Origin: Sharpea porci
GTDB taxonomy: Bacteria > Bacillota_I > Bacilli_A > Erysipelotrichales > Coprobacillaceae
Length of the DNA stretch: 64,000 nucleotides
NCBI RefSeq assembly: GCF_009695655.1
Contig: NZ_VUNM01000008.1
Coordinates: 17,594-81,593 of the forward strand
Reading direction: 5' to 3'
A program made the translations under genes and the position numbers. The notes under the pieces were generated by a model. That model had not been told where the DNA came from. It searched no databases and saw only the letters and a program-made list of their open reading frames with translations. Position 1 is the first letter of the stretch. Each line of letters starts with the position of its first letter. Below are positions 31,815-41,223 of this stretch, in pieces.

Positions 31815-32699
31815 ATGGAAATTAAGAAAATTGTGATTGCTGGAGCGGGGACAATGGGTTATTCCATGGCTGATATTTTTGCGAAATATGGCTATGATGT
31901 TGTCCTCTATAATCATCGCCAAGAAACACTCGATAAAGCCAAAACAAAGATTGCTGAGGCACAAAGAGAGAAGATTGCCTACACAACAGATATGCAGGCA
32001 TTTGGTGATTGTGACTTGATTGTTGAAAATATTATTGAAGACTTTGATAAGAAATTTGCCTTCTATCAAGAACTCAACAACTATGTCAAAGATAACACAA
32101 TCATCGCTACAAATACTTCTGGGTTATCAATCAATAAGCTCTCAGAAGCTGTAAGCCATCCTGAACGCTTTATTGGCTTCCACTGGTTCAATCCACCAAC
32201 ACTTATTCTTCTTACAGAAATCATCAAGAATGATCATACAAGAGATGATGTCGCTAAGGCTATTTATGATCTTGCCTTATCGATTGATAAGAAGCCAGTT
32301 CTTGTCAACAAAGATGTCTTAGGCTTTGCCGCCAATCGATTACAATTAGCTGTCGTCAGAGAAGCATTGAGTTTAGTCGATGCAGGAGTTGTATCTAAAG
32401 AAGGTATTGATGATGTCATGAAGTATGGACTAGGCTTCAGATGGGCTTGCTTAGGTCCACTTGAAACATTGGACTTTGGTGGCCTAGATACGTTCTATCA
32501 TGTCTCTAGCTATCTCATGCCAGACTTAGAAGATTCTCATGAAATTCCTAAAGAGCTAGCAGAACATTATGAACGTGGAGAACTGGGCGTAAAGACGAAA
32601 AAAGGCTTCTATGACTATGCGGATGGCAAGGACAAAGCAGCGACAAAAGCTCGTGATGAGAAACTTCAAAAACTCTTTGATGCATTATATAAAGATTAA
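31815..32699 (+). CDS. 3-hydroxyacyl-CoA dehydrogenase
   Basis: A 294-aa NAD-dependent dehydrogenase. The Rossmann motif GAGTMG is at residues 10-15, and the catalytic block GFHWFNPP near 130 carries the active-site His, with the ATNTSGLSI block before it. The C-terminal helical domain has NRLQLAVVREALSLV and YGLGFRWACLGP. It resembles Hbd of butyrate-forming clostridia, but no crotonase, thiolase or acyl-CoA dehydrogenase gene is adjacent, and the family also includes enzymes acting on non-CoA substrates such as L-gulonate. The substrate is left open. Confidence 0.82.
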   Translation: MEIKKIVIAGAGTMGYSMADIFAKYGYDVVLYNHRQETLDKAKTKIAEAQREKIAYTTDMQAFGDCDLIVENIIEDFDKKFAFYQELNNYVKDNTIIATNTSGLSINKLSEAVSHPERFIGFHWFNPPTLILLTEIIKNDHTRDDVAKAIYDLALSIDKKPVLVNKDVLGFAANRLQLAVVREALSLVDAGVVSKEGIDDVMKYGLGFRWACLGPLETLDFGGLDTFYHVSSYLMPDLEDSHEIPKELAEHYERGELGVKTKKGFYDYADGKDKAATKARDEKLQKLFDALYKD

Positions 32700-32766
32700 A
32701 TATTTAGAATAATACGACACAATTATTCTATATTTATGGTTACAAGAAATAAAAAACAAAAAGTTA

Positions 32767-32795
32767 TTGACACAAGAAAAGAGTTAACGTATTAT
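32767..32795 (+). promoter_or_regulatory. Promoter of the arg operon
   Basis: TTGACA (32767-32772), a 17-bp spacer and TATTAT (32790-32795); the predicted start is near 32802, at the beginning of the T-box leader. Confidence 0.8.
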
Positions 32796-32801
32796 GTAGC
32801 C

Positions 32802-33040
32802 AAGTTAAAAAAAGCTTCGACCAGGAGAGTAGCTTTTAGGAAGTCTTTAGCGAGGTCATACAGAGTGAAAGGTGACTAGATGAACTAAGAGTGAAGCGCA
32901 CCTGTGAGTGTTCCTTTGAACTGAGTAGGAGGAAACGTGAACCTGCGTTAAGGGAATGAGTTGGTTCATATATTCATATGAGCAACTAGAGTGGTACCGC
33001 GTATATGACGTCTCTAGATTTATTCTAGAGGCGTTTTTTG
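32802..33040 (+). promoter_or_regulatory. T-box leader (tRNA-Arg sensing) of argGHCJB
   Basis: The diagnostic T-box sequence AGAGTGGTACCGCG lies at 32990-33003, followed by a terminator (ACGTCTCTAGA/TCTAGAGGCGT and a T-run, 33008-33039). Upstream, AGAGTA in the 5' strand and GTGAAGCGCACC in the 3' strand fit a Stem I specifier loop with flanking helices; this makes CGC (Arg) the best candidate specifier, which fits the downstream genes. The specifier assignment is by eye. Uncharged tRNA would pair with TGGT and open the terminator. Confidence 0.88.
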
Positions 33041-33056
33041 ATTAGGAGGCAATGAT

Positions 33057-33095
33057 ATGAAAGTCCGACGAAGAGAGTTAAGTTTTGATTCATAA
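33057..33095 (+). CDS. Candidate 12-aa leader peptide with three consecutive Arg codons
   Basis: A mini-frame between the T-box terminator and argG encodes MKVRRRELSFDS. It has a perfect AGGAGG (33044-33049) seven bases before its ATG, better than the site of argG itself. The codons CGA CGA AGA would stall ribosomes when charged tRNA-Arg is scarce. It is probably a translated leader that modulates argG expression, though it could also be a chance frame. The stop is 32 bp before argG. Confidence 0.5.
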   Translation: MKVRRRELSFDS

Positions 33096-33127
33096 AAATA
33101 AATTAAGAAAAGTAGAGGAAAAAGATT

Positions 33128-34342
33128 ATGGAAAAGAAATTTAATAAAGTTGTTTTAGCTTATTCAGGTGGTTTGGATACATCAATTATCATTGCTTGGT
33201 TAAAAGAAAATTATGGTTGTGAAGTTATTGCGGTAGCAGCTGATGTTGGTCAGAAGGATGAACTTGATGGTCTTGAAGACAAAGCACTCAATACAGGTGC
33301 TGATAAATTCTATTGCTTAGATTTAAAACATGATTTTGTTTATGACTTCATTTTCCCAGCTATTAAAGCCAATGCGAAATATGAAGATAAATACTTGTTG
33401 GGGACTTCTCTCGCAAGACCTATTATCGGCAAGAAGTTAGTAGAGATTGCTAAAAAAGAAGGTGCTGATGCCATCTGTCATGGCTGTACAGGCAAAGGTA
33501 ATGACCAGGTAAGATTTGAACTTGCGATTAAAGCATTTGCGCCAGATATGCCAATTATTGCCCCTTGGAGAATCTGGGATATCAAATCAAGAGATGATGA
33601 AATTGATTATGCGGAAGCAAGAAAAATTCCACTTAAAATCAACAGAGAAACAAACTATTCAAAAGATAAGAACTTATGGCACCTATCTCATGAAGGCTTG
33701 GATTTAGAAAATCCAGCTAATGAACCAAAATATGATGAAATTCTTGAATTAGGCGTTTCTCCAGAAAAAGCACCGGACACACCAACATATGTCACAATTA
33801 CTTTTGAAAAGGGTATTCCTGTAGCGTTGAATGGTGAAAAGATGGATGGTGTCGCTTTAATTGAAAAGCTCAATGAAATTGGTGGTGCGAATGGTATTGG
33901 TATTATCGATATGGTTGAAAATAGACTTGTCGGCATGAAGTCTAGAGGTGTCTATGAAACACCAGGTGGTACAATTCTTTATAAAGCTCATGCGGACTTA
34001 GAAGAAATCACTCTTGATAAATATACACAGCACTTTAAACAGAAAGTCAGTCTTGAATTAGCTGATATTCTCTATAATGGTTATTGGTATTCACCTTTAA
34101 CAGAAGCTATTAATGCTTTTGTGGATAAGACACAGGAAAATGTGAATGGTGATGTGAAACTGAAATTGTATAAGGGCAATATTATAGAAGCAGGCATGAC
34201 TTCACCAACAACACTTTATTCAGAACAAACAGCATCATTTGGAGAAGATGATGATTATAATCAGGCTGATTCAGCAGGCTTCATTAATCTTTATGGTTTA
34301 CCAATTAAGATGATTGCAAAAGCTAAAGAACATAAGTTATAG
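33128..34342 (+). CDS. argG: Argininosuccinate synthase
   Basis: A 404-aa cytoplasmic enzyme that joins citrulline and aspartate using ATP. The ATP pyrophosphatase P-loop AYSGGLDTS is at residues 10-18, and the [13 protein letters not shown] block near 119 and SRDDEIDYA are typical. The length is standard. It is the first gene after the T-box and leader peptide, with an AGAGGAAAA site, and is followed by argH after 12 bp. Confidence 0.96.
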   Translation: MEKKFNKVVLAYSGGLDTSIIIAWLKENYGCEVIAVAADVGQKDELDGLEDKALNTGADKFYCLDLKHDFVYDFIFPAIKANAKYEDKYLLGTSLARPIIGKKLVEIAKKEGADAICHGCTGKGNDQVRFELAIKAFAPDMPIIAPWRIWDIKSRDDEIDYAEARKIPLKINRETNYSKDKNLWHLSHEGLDLENPANEPKYDEILELGVSPEKAPDTPTYVTITFEKGIPVALNGEKMDGVALIEKLNEIGGANGIGIIDMVENRLVGMKSRGVYETPGGTILYKAHADLEEITLDKYTQHFKQKVSLELADILYNGYWYSPLTEAINAFVDKTQENVNGDVKLKLYKGNIIEAGMTSPTTLYSEQTASFGEDDDYNQADSAGFINLYGLPIKMIAKAKEHKL

Positions 34343-34354
34343 GAGGAAAGCATT

Positions 34355-35734
34355 ATGGCATTATGGGCAGGAAGATTTAGTAAAGAAATAGCAGAAGACG
34401 TGAATGCGTTTAATTCATCAATATCATTTGATTGCCGTATGTATCGCCAAGATATCAAAGGCTCTCTTGCCCATAGCAAGATGCTTTATAAACAGGGGAT
34501 TATTGATGAACAAGCTTATACAGAGATCCAACAAGGTCTCAAAGAAATCTTAAAGGATATAGAAGATGGCAAATTACTCTTTGATCCTAATGCTGAAGAT
34601 ATTCATATGTTTATCGAAGCAGAACTGACAAAGAAATATCCAGTTTCAGGCAAGAAGCTTCATACAGGCCGTTCAAGAAATGACCAGGTTGCATTAGACT
34701 TAAGACTCTATGTGCATGATGAAATCAAGGAAGTGAAAGAACTTCTTCACCATCTCATCACTACACTTACAAACATTGCCTCAAAGCATACAGAAACAAT
34801 TATGCCAGGCTATACACATATGCAAAGAGCTCAGCCCATTACCTTTGCCCATCACTTGATGGCCTACGCAGAGATGTTTTTAAGAGACATGGATCGTCTC
34901 AACGATATTGATGAACGTACCAATGTCTCACCACTTGGTTGTGGTGCTCTTGCGACAACGACATATCCATTAGATCGTCAGTTTGTGGCAGAAGAACTTG
35001 GGATGAATGATATTATGTATAATTCACTTGATGGGGTAAGTGATCGTGATTATGCGATTGAGTTCATCAATGCTTTATCTCTTATCATGATGCATATGTC
35101 AAGATTCTCAGAAGAAATCATTCTTTGGTGTAGCTGGGAATTTAAGTTCATCGATCTTGATGACGCCTATGCGACAGGTTCATCCATCATGCCTCAAAAG
35201 AAGAATCCAGATATTGCTGAACTTGTCAGAGGTAAGAGTGCAAGAGTCATCAACAGTGTCACTACACTTCTTACAGTCATGAAAGGCATTCCGCTTGCTT
35301 ATAATAAGGATATGCAGGAAGACAAAGAAACACTCTTTGATGCCTTGGATCAAGTGAAGCTTTGTTTGCCAGTCTTTGATGAAATGTTGGCAACCATGAC
35401 AGTACATAAAGAGAAAATGAGAGAAGCTGCAGCTAAGGGCTTTATCAATGCGACAGACTGTGCAGACTATCTGACTAAGAAAGGCATGGCCTTTAGAGAT
35501 GCCTACAAGATAACAGGAAAACTCGTTGCTTACTGTATTGAGAATAATGAAACACTAGAATCATTGCAGCTCTCTGAATTCAAACAGTTCACGGATATGT
35601 TTGAAGGTGATATCTACAACGCTATTAGCTTAGAGACATGTGTCAAGAATAGAGCGGTTGTTGGTGGACCAAGTCCAGATATCGAAAAAACAAATATCGT
35701 AAGAGTCATTAAGAAAGCTGGTGCATTACTATGA
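34355..35734 (+). CDS. argH: Argininosuccinate lyase
   Basis: A 459-aa enzyme that releases arginine and fumarate. The family signature GSSIMPQKKNPD near residue 275 contains the catalytic serine loop; further blocks are GRSRNDQVALDLRL near 106 and PGYTHMQRAQP near 152. It starts MALWAGRF, as usual. It overlaps argC by 4 bp. Confidence 0.96.
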   Translation: MALWAGRFSKEIAEDVNAFNSSISFDCRMYRQDIKGSLAHSKMLYKQGIIDEQAYTEIQQGLKEILKDIEDGKLLFDPNAEDIHMFIEAELTKKYPVSGKKLHTGRSRNDQVALDLRLYVHDEIKEVKELLHHLITTLTNIASKHTETIMPGYTHMQRAQPITFAHHLMAYAEMFLRDMDRLNDIDERTNVSPLGCGALATTTYPLDRQFVAEELGMNDIMYNSLDGVSDRDYAIEFINALSLIMMHMSRFSEEIILWCSWEFKFIDLDDAYATGSSIMPQKKNPDIAELVRGKSARVINSVTTLLTVMKGIPLAYNKDMQEDKETLFDALDQVKLCLPVFDEMLATMTVHKEKMREAAAKGFINATDCADYLTKKGMAFRDAYKITGKLVAYCIENNETLESLQLSEFKQFTDMFEGDIYNAISLETCVKNRAVVGGPSPDIEKTNIVRVIKKAGALL

Positions 35735-36768
35735 TTAAAGCGGGTATTATTGGAGCGAGTGGTTATGCGGGAAGTGAAGCGTTGAGATTCTTGTTGAATC
35801 ATCCGGATGTGGAAGTTGTGGGTGTAAGTGCACATTCTGATGCCAACAAGACCGTTTCAGAACTCTATCCTTCTTTTTACCAAATATGCGATGTTCCTTT
35901 TGTCGAAGATGAGGATGAAGTGATACAGAAGTCAGATGTCATCTTTGCAGGCTTACCAGCGGGCATCAGTGAAGCCTTTGCCCAGAAAGCACTTGATCTA
36001 AATAAGAAATTTATTGATTTAGGTGCAGATTTTAGATTGGATAACCCCGACGACTATGCTTTTTGGTATGGCAAGAAGTACGAAAATAGTGCTCTTCACC
36101 AAAAACAAGTTTATGGCTTATCAGAAACACATCGTGAAGAAATCAAACATGCTTGTTTAATTGGTAATCCAGGATGCTATCCTACAAGTGTACAGCTTGG
36201 TCTTTATCCCATTATGCTTCAACATCTCTATGCCAATAAACATATCATTGTCAATTCAGCATCAGGCGTAACAGGAGCAGGTAAGAAGCTTACGGAAGAT
36301 ACGCATTTCACCAAGACCAATGAATCCTTCCATCCCTATAAGGCTGGCAATCACCGTCATACACCTGAAATAGAACAGGAACTTTCAAAGATGAGTGGTG
36401 AAGCTATGCGCATTACTTTTGTCCCACATCTATTACCGGTCAATAGAGGTATTGTTTCAACAATGTATATTGATCTTAAAGAAGATGTGAAACTCGAAGA
36501 TATTTATAAGCTCTACCAAAATATATATCAAGATGAACAGTTTGTACGTATCTTACCGTTAGGTAAACAAGCTGATCTTAAGTTTGTCACTTATACAAAC
36601 TATTGTGATATTTCATTACATATGGATGAAAGAAATCATACACTTATTGTCGTTTCAACAATCGATAATATGGTCAAAGGAACAGCAGGCCAAGCGATTC
36701 AGAATATGAATTTAATGTTTGGCTTAAAAGAAAATACAGGACTGAATTATGTCGGCCCTTCTTTCTAG
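35731..36768 (+). CDS. argC: N-acetyl-gamma-glutamyl-phosphate reductase
   Basis: A 345-aa NADPH-dependent enzyme of the arginine pathway. The N-terminal GIIGASGYAGSEALR is the nucleotide-binding loop, and GNPGCYPT near residue 146 contains the catalytic cysteine. HRHTPEIEQE and FVPHLLPVNRGI follow. The ATG overlaps the argH stop (ATGA type overlap), so translation is coupled. Confidence 0.96.
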   Translation: MIKAGIIGASGYAGSEALRFLLNHPDVEVVGVSAHSDANKTVSELYPSFYQICDVPFVEDEDEVIQKSDVIFAGLPAGISEAFAQKALDLNKKFIDLGADFRLDNPDDYAFWYGKKYENSALHQKQVYGLSETHREEIKHACLIGNPGCYPTSVQLGLYPIMLQHLYANKHIIVNSASGVTGAGKKLTEDTHFTKTNESFHPYKAGNHRHTPEIEQELSKMSGEAMRITFVPHLLPVNRGIVSTMYIDLKEDVKLEDIYKLYQNIYQDEQFVRILPLGKQADLKFVTYTNYCDISLHMDERNHTLIVVSTIDNMVKGTAGQAIQNMNLMFGLKENTGLNYVGPSF

Positions 36769-36781
36769 GGGGAAATAAGAA

Positions 36782-37996
36782 ATGAGAGATATAACTGGTG
36801 GTGTTTGTGCACCTGAAGGATTTGTAGCCAATGGCATACATGCGGGGATGAGAAAAAATAAAGCGAAGAAAGACTTAGCTTTGATTTATTCAAAAGAGCC
36901 ATGTATTGCAGCTGCAACCTATACACAGAATAAGGTAAAAGGTGCACCATTAATTGTCACCAAGAAACATTTAAAAGATGGTATTGCCCAGGCTATTATT
37001 TGTAATAGTGGAAATGCGAATACATGTAATAGTAATGGCGTAGAACTTGCGACAGAGACATCAGAACTCGTTGCTAAGGAACTTGGCATTAAAGAAGAAG
37101 ATGTCATTGTGGCATCGACAGGTGTCATTGGCCAGCCAATGGTCATTGATCCCTTTAAAGAACATATGCATGAACTTGTGGCAGGCTTAAAGAAGGATGG
37201 CTCTGATGATGCAGTGCATGGCATTATGACAACGGATACACAGCCTAAAGAATATGCGGTAGAATTCGTAATTGATGGCCAGATTGCCCATATTGGCGCG
37301 ATTGCGAAGGGCAGTGGGATGATTCATCCCAACATGGCTACAATGTTGGCATTTGTGACGAGTGATGTTGATATTTCCAAGGAAATGTTGGACATTATGA
37401 TACATGAAGTTGTCAACGATACATTTAATATGGTCTCTGTGGATGGTGATACATCCACAAATGATATGCTTTGTGTGATGTGTAATGGTCTTGCAGGTAA
37501 TAAGAAAATTGTCTTTAAAGACCATGATTATCAGGTTATGGAAGATGCGCTTTTCTATATCTGTGAACAACTCTCAAGAGGTATTGCGAAAGATGGAGAA
37601 GGTGCGACAAAGCTGTTGACATGCAAGGTTTCCCATGCCAAGTCTGTCTGGAATGCGAAAGCTGTCGCTAAGAGCGTCATTACTTCTTCACTCTTTAAAG
37701 CTGCAATGTTTGGCAAGGATGCTAACTGGGGGCGTATTCTTTGTGCGATTGGCTATGCACCAGCAGATGTTGATGTGAACAAGGTTGATGTTCATCTACA
37801 ATCAACAGTAGGGGATCTCTATGTTTGTCATAATGGTATGGGTGTAGAATTTGATGAAGAATTTGCGACAAAAGTATTAAGTGAAGATGAAATCATTATC
37901 GCAATTGATCTCAATGATGGTGACTATTCAGCTACAGCATGGGGCTGTGATCTCACATATGACTATGTCAAAATTAATGGTGACTATCGAACATAG
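36782..37996 (+). CDS. argJ: Bifunctional glutamate N-acetyltransferase/amino-acid acetyltransferase
   Basis: A 404-aa ArgJ. The autocatalytic cleavage site lies in KGSGMIHPNMATMLAF, with Thr187 as the new N-terminal nucleophile of the beta chain. ArgJ recycles the acetyl group between N-acetylornithine and glutamate, so the organism uses the cyclic pathway. It is 13 bp after argC behind GGGGG. Whether it can also use acetyl-CoA cannot be judged reliably from sequence. Confidence 0.95.
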   Translation: MRDITGGVCAPEGFVANGIHAGMRKNKAKKDLALIYSKEPCIAAATYTQNKVKGAPLIVTKKHLKDGIAQAIICNSGNANTCNSNGVELATETSELVAKELGIKEEDVIVASTGVIGQPMVIDPFKEHMHELVAGLKKDGSDDAVHGIMTTDTQPKEYAVEFVIDGQIAHIGAIAKGSGMIHPNMATMLAFVTSDVDISKEMLDIMIHEVVNDTFNMVSVDGDTSTNDMLCVMCNGLAGNKKIVFKDHDYQVMEDALFYICEQLSRGIAKDGEGATKLLTCKVSHAKSVWNAKAVAKSVITSSLFKAAMFGKDANWGRILCAIGYAPADVDVNKVDVHLQSTVGDLYVCHNGMGVEFDEEFATKVLSEDEIIIAIDLNDGDYSATAWGCDLTYDYVKINGDYRT

Positions 37997-38008
37997 GAGG
38001 AAAAGAAA

Positions 38009-38866
38009 ATGGCTACGAATGCAATATTAAAAGCTCAGATTCTTTCAACAGCCATTCCTTATCTCCAAGAATATCGTGGTAAGATTGTTGTGGTGAAATA
38101 TGGCGGTAATGCGATGATTGATGAAGATCTTATCAACAATGTCATTGATGATGTTTGTCTGATGAATCTTGTAGGCATTAAAGTCGTACTTGTGCATGGA
38201 GGTGGTCCTGAAATCTCCCATGCCTTAAAACGCGCCCATATTGAATCCAAATTCATCAACGGTCTTAGATATACTGATGCTGATACAATTGATATTGTTC
38301 AGGAAGTATTAGCAGGCAAAGTAAATAAGAATCTTGTCAAAAGAATACAAGCCAAAGCCAATAAAGCTGTTGGACTTTCGGGAATTGATAATATGCTTCT
38401 TGAAGCTCAGCCAGTTAGCGAGGAACTAGGTTATGTAGGAGAAATTACAGCTGTGCATAGTGAGTTAGTAGAAGCTTTGTTGGAGAAAGGATATATTCCT
38501 GTTATCGCAAGTGTCGGAATGGATGCAAATGGTAATTCCTATAATATTAATGCCGATACGGCAGCAGCTGCCATTGCCGCTAAGCTTAATGCTGAGAACT
38601 TGCTTGTCGTATCAGATATTCCTGGTTTGTTGGAGGATAAAGATGATGAATCTTCCCTTATTTCAGAAGTCACAATCAGTGATGTCGATCAGCTTGAAAA
38701 AGCTGGCGTGATTGCTGGTGGTATGATTCCAAAGGTAGAATGTATTGTCAATGCGCTTAAGAGCGGTGTGAAGAAGGCTGTTATTATTGATGGACGTTTA
38801 CCTCATTCTATTCTGATTGAGATTTTTTCTGATGAAGGTTATGGCACATTATTTAAAAGGGGATAA
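38009..38866 (+). CDS. argB: Acetylglutamate kinase
   Basis: A 285-aa amino acid kinase. VVVKYGGNAM near residue 25, VLVHGGGPEIS near 61 and the NINADTAAAAIAAKL block are typical, as is GGMIPKV near 231. It phosphorylates N-acetylglutamate and is often inhibited by arginine. It is the last gene of the operon. argD and argF, needed to complete the pathway, are not in the window. Confidence 0.96.
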   Translation: MATNAILKAQILSTAIPYLQEYRGKIVVVKYGGNAMIDEDLINNVIDDVCLMNLVGIKVVLVHGGGPEISHALKRAHIESKFINGLRYTDADTIDIVQEVLAGKVNKNLVKRIQAKANKAVGLSGIDNMLLEAQPVSEELGYVGEITAVHSELVEALLEKGYIPVIASVGMDANGNSYNINADTAAAAIAAKLNAENLLVVSDIPGLLEDKDDESSLISEVTISDVDQLEKAGVIAGGMIPKVECIVNALKSGVKKAVIIDGRLPHSILIEIFSDEGYGTLFKRG

Positions 38867-38876
38867 CCCCTTTTTT
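38855..38876 (+). terminator. arg operon terminator
   Basis: AAAAGGGG and CCCCTTTT pair around a 4-nt loop, ending in TT. It overlaps the argB stop codon. Confidence 0.88.
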
Positions 38877-38940
38877 GTCTCTATGTATAAAAAATGTTGT
38901 CATTTTCATAGAAATTACGTGATAACACTTTTTTCATATA

Positions 38941-38968
38941 TTGAAATTTACATTGATATCGTTATAAT
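38941..38968 (+). promoter_or_regulatory. Promoter of the DJ-1 gene
   Basis: TTGAAA (38941-38946), a 16-bp spacer and a perfect TATAAT (38963-38968). Confidence 0.65.
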
Positions 38969-38991
38969 AGAGAAAAAAGGGTGATGATGAG

Positions 38992-39546
38992 ATGAAAAAT
39001 GCAGCGATATTATTAGCGGATGGTTTTGAAGAAATAGAATGCTTGGGTACTGTTGATATCTTAAGAAGAGCTGGTATTCAGGTTGATATGATATCGATGA
39101 ATGAAGAACTTGTTGTTGTGAGTGCAAGAAATATCATGGTGCGTGCTGATAAGAATTTCAATCAGATGGCTTCATATGACATGATTATTCTACCTGGTGG
39201 TGCAGGAGCATGGAAGCTAAGAGATGATGATCGTGTGATTGCTTTATTGAAGGATTATGATCATGATGAAAAATATATTTCGGCTATTTGTGCAGCACCA
39301 ATGGCTTTAGGAGCAGCAGGTATTGTTGAAGGAAAAACGGTGACAAGTTATCCTGGTGAAGAGATTGAAAGCTATTTGAATAATACGCATTATGTTGAAG
39401 ATGAAGTTGTCACTGATGGCCATATTACGACATCACGTGGTCCAGCAACAACATTTGCCTTTGCCTATCGTCTTGTCGACTTGCTTGGTGGCGATAGTGA
39501 AGCACTTAAGGAAGGCATGCTTTATAATAAATATTTAAAAAAATAA
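38992..39546 (+). CDS. DJ-1/PfpI family protein
   Basis: A 184-aa cytoplasmic protein of the DJ-1 type. The conserved Glu lies in DGFEEIECLGTVD near residue 14, the nucleophile cysteine in SAICAAPMALG near 103, and the following TSYPGEE and TSRGPATTFAFA blocks are as in YajL/ThiJ proteins. DJ-1 proteins act against glyoxals or oxidative damage; the exact activity here is unknown. Single-gene unit with its own promoter and terminator. Confidence 0.9.
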   Translation: MKNAAILLADGFEEIECLGTVDILRRAGIQVDMISMNEELVVVSARNIMVRADKNFNQMASYDMIILPGGAGAWKLRDDDRVIALLKDYDHDEKYISAICAAPMALGAAGIVEGKTVTSYPGEEIESYLNNTHYVEDEVVTDGHITTSRGPATTFAFAYRLVDLLGGDSEALKEGMLYNKYLKK

Positions 39547-39573
39547 GGAGAAGATATAAAATCTTCTCCTTTA
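39545..39573 (+). terminator. Rho-independent terminator
   Basis: AAGGAGAAGAT and ATCTTCTCCTT pair around a 5-nt loop. Only a short T-run follows. Confidence 0.8.
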
Positions 39574-39581
39574 AAATATAC

Positions 39582-39609
39582 AAAATAAAAAACCTCTCAT
39601 AAGAGAGGT
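39582..39609 (-). terminator. Terminator of the tRNA-Asn/Glu unit
   Basis: On the minus strand ACCTCTC and GAGAGGT form a 7-bp stem followed by TTTTTTATTTT. Confidence 0.85.
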
Positions 39610-39619
39610 CATTGTCCAA

Positions 39620-39695
39620 TGGTGACGGATACGGGATTCGAACCCGTGAATGCATGCGTGAAAGGCATGTGAGTTAACCGTTTCTCCAATCCGCC
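39620..39695 (-). tRNA. tRNA-Glu (UUC)
   Basis: A 76-nt tRNA with encoded CCA. The acceptor stem GGCGGAT/ATCCGTC and the T arm ACGGG-TTCGAAT-CCCGT fold well. The anticodon loop CTTTCAC gives UUC. Confidence 0.95.
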
Positions 39696-39701
39696 ACTAG
39701 A

Positions 39702-39779
39702 TGGCGCCTCAAGTAGGACTCGAACCTACGACCCCCTGATTAACAGTCAGATGCTCTAACCAACTGAGCTATTGAGGCA
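39702..39779 (-). tRNA. tRNA-Asn (GUU)
   Basis: A 78-nt tRNA with encoded CCA. Acceptor TGCCTCA/TTGAGGC; T arm GTAGG-TTCGAGT-CCTAC; anticodon loop CTGTTAA gives GUU. It precedes tRNA-Glu in the same transcript by 6 bp. Confidence 0.95.
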
Positions 39780-39799
39780 TGTCCCCTTGGACCTCACAT

Positions 39800-39828
39800 A
39801 ATATAACATGGATCAATATCCTTGTCTA
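39800..39828 (-). promoter_or_regulatory. Promoter of tRNA-Asn/Glu
   Basis: On the minus strand TAGACA, a 17-bp spacer and TATATT, about 20 bp before the tRNA-Asn 5' end. Confidence 0.65.
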
Positions 39829-39873
39829 TAAAAAAGTGAAAAAGTTTATGCAAAAGTTTCAAAGCAAAATGAC

Positions 39874-39898
39874 AAAGAGATCCGAGGAGGATCTCTTT
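39874..39898 (-). terminator. glnB-amt terminator
   Basis: On the minus strand AAAGAGATCC and GGATCTCTTT form a 10-bp stem around 5 nt, followed by GTCATTTTG. Confidence 0.75.
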
Positions 39899-39947
39899 GC
39901 CCAAGGGTAAATATTGATAAAATACAACGAGGTAAGAAAAGACAAAA

Positions 39948-41195
39948 CTATTTTGTGATAAATTCTGGATAAGCCTGTGATCCATGTTCACCAATATCAA
40001 GACCGCCAAGTTCTTCTTGAGCACTCGCACGTAAGCCCATAGTCTTAGCAATGACCTTGAACATTATGAAGCTTGTAATACCAACCCATAGCACAACAGC
40101 AGTAATACCTAATAACTGAATACCAAGCTGTTTAAAACCACCACCATAGAATAAACCAGTTACTGCTGAAGTCACCGGTGTTTTTGTGGCAAATAGCCCA
40201 ACAGCAATTGTTCCCCAGATGCCATTGAGGCAATGCACACCAACAGCACCGACAGGATCATCAATATGGAATTTCTTATCCAATAATTCAATACCAAAAA
40301 CAACCAATACACCTGACACAGCACCAACAATTATAGATCCATAATAATCAATCACATGACAACCAGCTGTAATAGCCACCAAACCAGCTAAAGTACCATT
40401 TAATGTCATAGAAATATCCGGTTTACCATAACGATACCAAGTGACAAACATTGTCACAATTGTAGCTGTGCAGGCAGCTAAATTTGTCGTCAAGGCAGTA
40501 TGACCAACATAGGTTGCAGCTTCTAAAGAAGAACCAGGGTTGAATCCAAACCAGCAGAACCACAGAACAAAGACACCTAAAGCACCTAAAGGAATATTAT
40601 GACCAGGGATGGCATTGGAAGAGCCATCCTTATTATATTTACCAATACGTGGGCCTAAGGCAATAGCACCCATTAAAGCAGCAACACCACCAACAGTGTG
40701 AACAGCAGCACTACCCGCATAATCCACAAAGCCTAACTTTGCGAGCCAGCCACCACCCCAGATCCAATGACCGGAAACAGGATAGATGCAAAGAGAAATA
40801 ATCAATGTATAAAGTAAGTAAGCTTTGAATTTTGTGCGTTCAGCCATCGCTCCTGATACAATCGTTGCCGCTGTTGCACAGAAGACTGTCTGGAAAAAGA
40901 GATAGACAGTTGGTGATAAATCTTTAAAAGCTTGTAAGTTCAAGCCTGTTGGATTGATGAATCCGCTTGTTCCTATAATCCCCCCGGCATCATTACCAAA
41001 CATCAATCCAAATCCTAAGACAAAGAAAGCAATAGAACCAATACAGAAGTCCATTAAGTTCTTCATGAGAACATTGTTGGCATTTTTGCTTCGCGTAAAG
41101 CCTGTTTCAAGAATAGCAAACCCTGCCTGCATGAACATGACCAAGCAGCTTGCTACAAACACCCATACGATGTTGATTAATCTTATTGTGTCCAT
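39948..41195 (-). CDS. amt: Ammonium transporter (Amt family)
   Basis: A 415-aa membrane channel with about eleven membrane segments. Typical blocks are QAGFAILETGFTRSKNANNV near residue 24, GHWIWGGGWLAKLGFVDYAG near 140 with the aromatic gate, and the pore histidines in HTVGGVAA and in VGAVGVHCLNG. The start was placed at ATG 41195 downstream of GGGGGGAA; a TTG five codons earlier is unlikely. It follows glnB by 28 bp, so PII can gate it under nitrogen excess. Confidence 0.95.
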   Translation of the reverse strand: MDTIRLINIVWVFVASCLVMFMQAGFAILETGFTRSKNANNVLMKNLMDFCIGSIAFFVLGFGLMFGNDAGGIIGTSGFINPTGLNLQAFKDLSPTVYLFFQTVFCATAATIVSGAMAERTKFKAYLLYTLIISLCIYPVSGHWIWGGGWLAKLGFVDYAGSAAVHTVGGVAALMGAIALGPRIGKYNKDGSSNAIPGHNIPLGALGVFVLWFCWFGFNPGSSLEAATYVGHTALTTNLAACTATIVTMFVTWYRYGKPDISMTLNGTLAGLVAITAGCHVIDYYGSIIVGAVSGVLVVFGIELLDKKFHIDDPVGAVGVHCLNGIWGTIAVGLFATKTPVTSAVTGLFYGGGFKQLGIQLLGITAVVLWVGITSFIMFKVIAKTMGLRASAQEELGGLDIGEHGSQAYPEFITK

Positions 41196-41223
41196 ATGTA
41201 TTCCCCCCAATTCATATCAAACC

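Noticed and set aside
37187..37570. 127-codon minus-strand frame inside argJ
   Set aside because: Antisense shadow of argJ, rich in His/Ile/Cys, without start signals.
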